DNA of 64,000 bases from Lachnospiraceae bacterium KGMB03038. Its GTDB lineage: Bacteria; Bacillota; Clostridia; Lachnospirales; Lachnospiraceae. Positions 58,723 through 64,000 of this stretch are shown here, piece after piece (the first letter of the stretch is position 1; the number at the start of each line of letters is the position of its first letter). The notes beneath the pieces were generated by a model. That model was not told the origin of the DNA. It saw only the letters and a list, made by a program, of their open reading frames with translations, and did no database searches. Both the position numbers and the translations under genes were made by a program. The DNA lies in assembly GCA_007361935.1 (NCBI GenBank), contig CP041667.1, forward strand, positions 2,756,501-2,820,500. Direction: 5' to 3'.

Positions 58723-61700
58723 TCATACCTCCAATTCGTGATTTTTTGATTTTGCCGCTTTTTTCTGTGCGGTTTTTTCTTTGTCTGCTCTAAGCTGCGC
58801 CCGGATAGAGGGCTTCTTTTCCGTTTTTGCTGCCTTGCCGCGTTCCTTGTCAGCCTTGACAGCTTCCGCAAGGTCAACAAGGGAAATGGTTTCTCCTGCC
58901 TTTACCTTTGCTTCCAGTTCTGCGGTAGTCGGGGTGTTGTTTATCTGCCCGTCAATCATGTTGTAGTTTTGCTCTGTGGTCTGCTCGGCAGCTTTCAGAT
59001 AGTTCTCTGGCTGAACGGGAACAGCAAAAGCCCTAGTGCCGTTCCCCATAATCAGATATTTTCCGTCGTCGGACTGGTGGTGCAATCCATATCCGGCAGC
59101 TTCCATTTGCTCGCGGCTCATGGCGGTTACATAGAAAGTCCCTCTCGGTGTTTTGATTGTTTCGCCCGTTTCCAAGTCGGCGGGAATGAGGGCATTTTCC
59201 TGCTCCTTGAAAAACTCCGGCACTTCCTTATAACCGAAGCTGTCTACATAGTGGGCGGTGTCCTGCCCGTTCTGATGAAGCACCACCACGTCGGAAACGG
59301 AAAGGCTGTGTCCCTTAAAATCTTTCGGGTGGTCGATATTAAAGCGGGTGTAAATATCTTCAAGGGAAGTCCCCGGCGTAAGCTCTGCGGAATAGACAAG
59401 TGTATAGTTTTTCGCGTCTACCCGGTGTCCTGTGGCAGTCAGACGGTCGTAAGGTTCAAAGCGCAAATCTCTTGTTTCGTCCCCGCCTTTTATCTGATAA
59501 ATGGAAAAGGTGTCTTTGTCCTGTGGGGCTTCCTGTTCCGGCTGCTCCTGTGCATCTACCTTTTGCGCCCGGATATGCGCCCGTTGTAACTCGGTAGGCT
59601 TTTCCCCCGTAAGGGGTACAATCGCCTTGACATAATCAGCCGCATAATAGGCGTTACTGGTAAGCTGCCGCTGCCATGCCCCTGCTTTGGGCGACCAACG
59701 GAAGCCATTACTTTTTAGGGCTTCCCGCGTGGCTTCGTCCGGCTTATCCTCAAAGAAGATTTGCAGTCGGTTCGCTTCGGTGTTTGCTTCCACCTTGCCG
59801 CCGTCAAATTTCCAACCCACAAAACCGATTTCTTTTTGCTGTGAAAGAGATTTGATACGGTCTTTCACGCGCCGGATTTCTGCACTGTTGTTGGATAACG
59901 CCCAAGTCGCAAATGGCTTGTCCTCCAAATGCCAACTGCTCGCCATGTCTGCTTTCAGTTTTTCCAGTTCCTCCGGCGGTAAATGCGGGCAGCCGTCAAG
60001 GGTCTTATGCTTACGGTAATAGGCGTTTACGGCTTTCATGGTTTCCTGTGATTTTTCAAGGCTTTCCAGTTTCTTTTCTAACTTCTGTACTGCCTGCGGG
60101 TCGTCTGCGCTGATACCGCCCATGCCGGTACTGCGGATTTTATCAAGAAGCCCTTGTATGTCCTGCCATTCCCGGTAATTGCTGTCGCGGGCTGCGTTCT
60201 GCTTTTCTTTCTTCCTTGTGGGGAAGTTAGAGCCGCCCGCAATCAGGATAGAGGGAACACGCGCGTCAATCTCATAGCCTTTATTCATGTTCGCCGCCAG
60301 TTTCCGGGCATAGGTGTCAAGCAGGCTGTCGATTTTCTCATGGTACATCGGGTCTACCCGCTGTTTTTGCCTTTCTGCGATTTGTACGGCTTCATCTACA
60401 TAATGCCTGTATTCAGCCGTCGCGCTGCCTTGCTTATAATCGGAAAAGCTGTTCATATCCTTTGCACGTTTGGCGGCAGCTTCATTGATAGGATAATAAG
60501 GGGCGGCGGGTGCAGCCTGTTCCGGCTGTGTTTCTTTTTCCTGTACCGGGGCTGTTTCTTCGGGAAGCTCCGGCGTGGCGGCTTCTGCTTCGGGCTGTTT
60601 GGTAGCTTCCTGTGCGGGCTGCGCCTGTTCGGTGGTCTGTTCCTTATCCTGTGCCTTTTGGATTGCTGCAAAATGTCCGTCTATGGTATCAATCAGATTT
60701 GCGGCGGTGCTGCGGATTGTTTCAAGAGAGCCTTTCAGTTCTGCAAGTTCTTTTCCGCTGCTCCACCCGGCGATATATCCAAAAGAATAGTCCGACGTAT
60801 CAAGCCCGTAATGTTGGCAGACAGCATAGGCGACGCTTTCCGCCTGTACCTCGCGGGTACGGCGGTCGGGGCGTTCCGGCATAGCAAGGGCAGTATCATG
60901 CAGCGTGGCGTGGGCGATTTCATGGATTGCGGTCTTGATATTCTGCAATTCGTCCATGCCCTCGTTGATGATGATACGCTTTTCCTCATAATTGCAGCGT
61001 CCTTTTACGCCGCCGCTTAGTGCTTCAAATCCCATAGCAAAGGGAGAAGTCTTTTCAAGGGCAGCGAAAAAATCCTTGTATTGTTCCACGTTGCCCGTCA
61101 GCTCATAGGTAAGGGCAGGAAGCTCCTTTCCCTCGGTCTGTGAAATATCAAAGACAGATACCACACGAAAGGCGGGTATCTTGATTTCCTTTTCCTCGGT
61201 AACAGGTTTCCCGTCCTTATCGAAAACAGGCTTTTGGGTGTCCGGGTCGATTTTTTCCACCTGTTTCTTAACGGTAAACGGGGACGGCGCAAGTATCTTG
61301 ATAGCTTTTTCTCCCGGCTTTACATGGCGGTCAAATTCCTTTTCCCATTGTTTATAGCCTTTCACAAGATTGCCGCCCTGCATGGCGATAAGGATTGTAT
61401 TGTTAAGGCTGTAATCATGGAATTTTGACATAGTACGCAGATAGTCGGCGTAACGGTCGCTTTCATACAGTCCTAAAATCCCCTGTTCCAGTCGGTCGGT
61501 AATCTCTTTCATCTTGTCAGCGGGCTTTTCAGAAGATAGGATAATCGGGAGAACCGGGGGCTGCTCTGTGGCGGTGGTCGGTATAGCTGCGGAAGCGTCA
61601 AGGTCTGCCTGTTCCTTTTCCTGTACTGGCGGCTGCGGCGTTACCCGGTATTCCTCCGGCACGTCGCGCCCGTCATACCATTCTGTAAAGGTATTACGGT

Positions 61701-62736
61701 TATTGTAGATATAGCCCTGCTCGGTAAATCTGCCCCCGTCATTGATAGCAGCGTCCCGCCCGTATTCCTCATACATGAAATATTTTTTTGCTTCTTCGGG
61801 CAGCTCCAACTCGTCCAGTTCTTCAATCAGATAATGCCCGTAATCTTCCTCACTCTGTACGGACGGATAAAGCCAGTAACAATCAAGGTTTTGTGCAAGG
61901 TTGATAATGTCCTGCAAGTCCCTTGTATGGTCGCCGTATGCCATAGCTGCAACAAATTTTTCCCTGTCGTCGTCAAACTGCATTTTCAAAAGTTCGCTCA
62001 AATAGTTCAGCTCGTCAAGGCTTTCAAGCTCGGTCAATTTTCCTGCCAGTCCCGCAATAGAGGACTGGTATTCTGTGATATGCAGCTCCCCGTAGTTTTT
62101 GCCGTCTATGCCGATACGGTCAAAGACTTCTTTCAAATGCTCGGCAGTCGTGGGGAATGATACCCATTCGCCCGCAGGTCTGCCCTCGGTGTACTTTCCA
62201 AGATTAGAAAGATACCCGCTTAAAATCGGTTGTTCCATGTGTTCGCTCCTTTCTTTCTCAATCATGCGGTGCATAAGCTCGTAGTCCTCCATGCTCATGC
62301 TCCCGTCAAATAGATAGGGGTCGGGTTCTTCGCCGTCCCGGTAGGCTTTTTCAGAGAAAGGCAGCCCCGCAGCGTGGGCGGCGGCTCTTGCTTCCTCGAT
62401 AAGCTCCGGCGGCAGCCTGTCGTCGTGGGCTTCGATAAATTCCCCGATATTGCTATATCCGTTTTCGTAGTGGCGGCGCACCCCGGCGGTCAGCTCGTCA
62501 AGGTTCCTATCCTCGCCAAGATAGCCGGAGTAATAGCCGTTTACCACAACGGCGGCAGGGTCAGCCTGTTTGATTTCTTCCATGCGGCTTCTGTCCTCCG
62601 GGTAGAGAATATCGCTCATTTCAAGGTGGAAATATTCTGCGTTCCAAGAGCGTCCCGTTTTCCAAAACGCCACCCAAGCGATACCGTCCCTTAATTCTTC
62701 TTGATAGTCCTTTACGGTGTCCCGTAAACTTGCCAT
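58723..62736 (-). CDS. 1337-residue antirestriction fusion: ArdA, ArdC-like, YodL, DUF4316
   Basis: Residues 1-180 hold short helical repeats. About 185-365 resembles ArdA, the DNA-mimic that blocks type I restriction (EEYGRDAAINDGG, FTEWYDG). About 400-620 is ArdC-like (DRYADYLRTMSKFHDYSLNN, YKQWEKEFDRHVKPGEKA) with HEIAHATLH, the zinc-protease motif, at about 605. A Glu/Pro-rich linker follows, then a middle helical region. Near 1095-1200 is a YodL-type domain (HSLSVSDVVVLHQNGQDTAH) and the end is DUF4316-like. Start 62736 has GGAGG. It likely protects incoming DNA in a new host. Confidence 0.82.
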   Translation of the reverse strand: MASLRDTVKDYQEELRDGIAWVAFWKTGRSWNAEYFHLEMSDILYPEDRSRMEEIKQADPAAVVVNGYYSGYLGEDRNLDELTAGVRRHYENGYSNIGEFIEAHDDRLPPELIEEARAAAHAAGLPFSEKAYRDGEEPDPYLFDGSMSMEDYELMHRMIEKERSEHMEQPILSGYLSNLGKYTEGRPAGEWVSFPTTAEHLKEVFDRIGIDGKNYGELHITEYQSSIAGLAGKLTELESLDELNYLSELLKMQFDDDREKFVAAMAYGDHTRDLQDIINLAQNLDCYWLYPSVQSEEDYGHYLIEELDELELPEEAKKYFMYEEYGRDAAINDGGRFTEQGYIYNNRNTFTEWYDGRDVPEEYRVTPQPPVQEKEQADLDASAAIPTTATEQPPVLPIILSSEKPADKMKEITDRLEQGILGLYESDRYADYLRTMSKFHDYSLNNTILIAMQGGNLVKGYKQWEKEFDRHVKPGEKAIKILAPSPFTVKKQVEKIDPDTQKPVFDKDGKPVTEEKEIKIPAFRVVSVFDISQTEGKELPALTYELTGNVEQYKDFFAALEKTSPFAMGFEALSGGVKGRCNYEEKRIIINEGMDELQNIKTAIHEIAHATLHDTALAMPERPDRRTREVQAESVAYAVCQHYGLDTSDYSFGYIAGWSSGKELAELKGSLETIRSTAANLIDTIDGHFAAIQKAQDKEQTTEQAQPAQEATKQPEAEAATPELPEETAPVQEKETQPEQAAPAAPYYPINEAAAKRAKDMNSFSDYKQGSATAEYRHYVDEAVQIAERQKQRVDPMYHEKIDSLLDTYARKLAANMNKGYEIDARVPSILIAGGSNFPTRKKEKQNAARDSNYREWQDIQGLLDKIRSTGMGGISADDPQAVQKLEKKLESLEKSQETMKAVNAYYRKHKTLDGCPHLPPEELEKLKADMASSWHLEDKPFATWALSNNSAEIRRVKDRIKSLSQQKEIGFVGWKFDGGKVEANTEANRLQIFFEDKPDEATREALKSNGFRWSPKAGAWQRQLTSNAYYAADYVKAIVPLTGEKPTELQRAHIRAQKVDAQEQPEQEAPQDKDTFSIYQIKGGDETRDLRFEPYDRLTATGHRVDAKNYTLVYSAELTPGTSLEDIYTRFNIDHPKDFKGHSLSVSDVVVLHQNGQDTAHYVDSFGYKEVPEFFKEQENALIPADLETGETIKTPRGTFYVTAMSREQMEAAGYGLHHQSDDGKYLIMGNGTRAFAVPVQPENYLKAAEQTTEQNYNMIDGQINNTPTTAELEAKVKAGETISLVDLAEAVKADKERGKAAKTEKKPSIRAQLRADKEKTAQKKAAKSKNHELEV

Positions 62737-62761
62737 GTGTAACCTCCTTTCTTCGGTTTCA

Positions 62762-62861
62762 GAGGGTTTGGGAAACTTCCCAACAAGCAAAAATCCCCGC
62801 CGTTCTCGGTAGAGAAAGCAGGGATTTTACGGAAAAGGGTACTCTTTTCCTATGCTTGCTA
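62762..62861 (-). repeat. Inverted control/oriT-like module, right copy
   Basis: On the minus strand the order is block A (62861-62828), then block B (62788-62762), then GGAGG and the antirestriction ATG. Block B contains TTGGGAAGTTTCCCAA. It is the inverted twin of 55088-55187. Confidence 0.8.
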
Positions 62862-62866
62862 TTCAG

Positions 62867-64000
62867 TTATTTTTTCTTCGGCAGTTCAATGCGGTAGTTG
62901 ACATATCTCCCGCCCGTATCAGCCAATACGATAGTTCCGTTGTAGGTTTTGCCTGTCTTTGGGGAATAGAGCTTTTTCACATTTACCTTGCCGGATTTTA
63001 AGAGTGCAGCGGCAATCTTCGGGGTAAAGGTTACTTTTCGTTCTTCAAAGAAACGGTCATTTTTCCACATGGTAAAGATACATTCTTTGTTGCTGCAATA
63101 GTAGTTTTTCTTTCCCTCATAGACAGGAGAACCGCAGCGGGGGCAGCTTCCCAACGCTTCCCGTTCCGGCTTGAACATCTGCGCTTTATCATCAGAAAGA
63201 AACGGATAGGTCTTTACCAGTTCCCGCGCCATATTCTCGATACCCTCCATAAATGCGGCGGGGTCTGCCTTGCCTTTTGCAATCTGCGTCAGATTGTTTT
63301 CCCATTCTGCGGTAAGCTGCGGGCTTGTCAAGGTGTCCGGCAGGACGCACACAAGGTTGATACCGTCTTTTGTGGGAAGTAGCTGCTTGCCTTTTCGTTC
63401 CACAAAGCCGCCCTTTACCAGTTTTTCAATGACAGCGGCGCGGGTGGCGGGAGTTCCAAGCCCTTTGCGTTCTGCGTCCGGGTCGGTGTCCTCACTTCCG
63501 GCGCGTTCCATAGCAGAAAGGAGCGACGCTTCGTTGTGGGGCTTTGGCGGTGTTGTGTCATGCTCCGTTACCGTTGCAGCCGGATTGTCAAAGGTTTGTC
63601 CCTCGGTAAACGGCGGCAGGGTCTTTTCTGTGTCGCTGTCTGCGTCGTCCGTTTCGGGCTTGTTCTTTAAGGCTGCCCTGTATCTTCGGTCAATCTCTTT
63701 CCACCCGTCGGACAGCACCGTTTTTCCCCTTGCGGTAAAGGACTGTCCGGCACATTCAAAGACTGCCGTAACCGCTTCAAAGGTATGCGGTGCAGCGGTC
63801 GCCATAAGTAGACGCGCCCCGGAAAGGGTAAGGATATTCCTTTCGCTTTCCGGCAGCGCGGCAAGGTCGGTCTTTGCAAGCTCCATAGTTGGGATAATGG
63901 CATGGTGGTCTGATACCTTTTTACTGTTCAGCACCTTTCCAAGTTCCGGCGTGAAGTCTTTTCCCGCCATAAAGGAAAACTTCCCACAAAGCAGCTTGAT
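62867..64000 (-). CDS. topB: DNA topoisomerase III, C-terminal part (5' end outside window)
   Basis: 377 residues are visible and the frame is open at the right edge. Motifs: SDHHAIIPT, LGTPATRAAVIEKLV, LPTKDGINL, and a C-terminal zinc ribbon CPRCGSPVYEGKKNYYCSNKEC. A type IA topoisomerase encoded by Tn1549-type elements, possibly acting on transfer intermediates. The catalytic Tyr region lies upstream of the window. Confidence 0.92.
   Translation of the reverse strand: MKLLCGKFSFMAGKDFTPELGKVLNSKKVSDHHAIIPTMELAKTDLAALPESERNILTLSGARLLMATAAPHTFEAVTAVFECAGQSFTARGKTVLSDGWKEIDRRYRAALKNKPETDDADSDTEKTLPPFTEGQTFDNPAATVTEHDTTPPKPHNEASLLSAMERAGSEDTDPDAERKGLGTPATRAAVIEKLVKGGFVERKGKQLLPTKDGINLVCVLPDTLTSPQLTAEWENNLTQIAKGKADPAAFMEGIENMARELVKTYPFLSDDKAQMFKPEREALGSCPRCGSPVYEGKKNYYCSNKECIFTMWKNDRFFEERKVTFTPKIAAALLKSGKVNVKKLYSPKTGKTYNGTIVLADTGGRYVNYRIELPKKK

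Larger units (their letters stand above)
46158..64000. mobile_element. Tn1549/Tn916-like integrative conjugative element (one end, partial)
   Basis: Tn916-type integrase and excisionase at the left end, Orf7/Orf8-like genes, a cargo block, mobC, relaxase, accessory genes, antirestriction protein and topoisomerase III follow in the order known from Tn1549-type elements. The left boundary is placed just after the truncated gene and is approximate, because I could not recognise the terminal sequence. The right end lies outside the window. The cargo (peptide-immunity ABC system) occupies a place where related elements can carry the vanB operon. Confidence 0.9.

Noticed and set aside
60154..61020. 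A 288-codon plus-strand frame
   Set aside because: It lies entirely antisense to the antirestriction fusion, whose motifs (HEIAH, ArdC-like) are clear; the frame is a shadow rich in Cys, Phe and Leu.

Overview
The window looks like a chromosome segment of an anaerobic gut Clostridia species, most likely Lachnospiraceae. The evidence is about 50 percent GC, strong AGGAGG-type ribosome binding sites, many ferredoxin-coupled enzymes ([FeFe] hydrogenase, four-subunit 2-oxoacid:ferredoxin oxidoreductase, ferredoxin-domain nitroreductase and aldo/keto reductase), low-GC Gram-positive PTS genes, and a Tn916/Tn1549-type conjugative element. The species cannot be fixed from the sequence.

Positions 1-11315 are ordinary chromosome: a NatAB-like ABC exporter (cut by the window edge), a small ferredoxin, carbamate kinase, tRNA-Pro, a DapB-like reductase, a group-B-like [FeFe] hydrogenase, an orphan promoter-terminator unit that may be a small RNA, tRNA-Ser, a heterodimeric ABC exporter under a divergent MarR regulator with two identical operators, and an aldo/keto reductase. 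At 11371-13066 an IS1182-family element sits between two identical 42-bp perfect palindromes. A third member of the palindrome family lies at 1528-1575.

Positions 13133-24408 hold an amidohydrolase, a remnant of a ferredoxin gene, a six-tRNA cluster (Glu-Thr-Met-Asp-Val-Leu), MerR and TetR regulators, an ornithine cyclodeaminase-family gene with two perfect 16-22 bp operators around its promoter, and a minus-strand run of five genes (FliB-like, M18 aminopeptidase, membrane protein, ferredoxin-nitroreductase, flavodoxin). Positions 24589-37171 hold a MATE exporter, a porCDAB operon with a sodium-coupled amino acid transporter, ptsHI, and a complete trehalose system (treC, EIIBCA, divergent treR with three operators). 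Then come lgt with a 34-codon gene beside it, a class V aminotransferase, and a lower-GC operon pairing an LsrACDB/RbsABC-type importer with a UroD/MtaA-type methyltransferase.

From about 46158 to the right edge lies one end of a Tn1549/Tn916-like integrative conjugative element (ICE). It has Tn916-type Int and Xis, an Orf7/Orf8-like regulatory pair, and an AT-rich cargo block: a lantibiotic-type ABC immunity transporter, its two-component system, and four AACCTT boxes in exact 11-bp phase at the transporter promoter. Next come mobC, a MOBP relaxase, accessory genes (one carrying an in-frame amber), a 1337-residue protein that joins ArdA, ArdC-like, YodL and DUF4316 regions, and the C-terminal part of topoisomerase III. 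Two inverted copies of a roughly 100-bp control or oriT-like module (55088-55187 and 62762-62861) precede the two converging gene groups. The element appears to have cut the 3' end of a chromosomal gene at 45891-46157, so its other end and the rest of that gene should lie outside the window.
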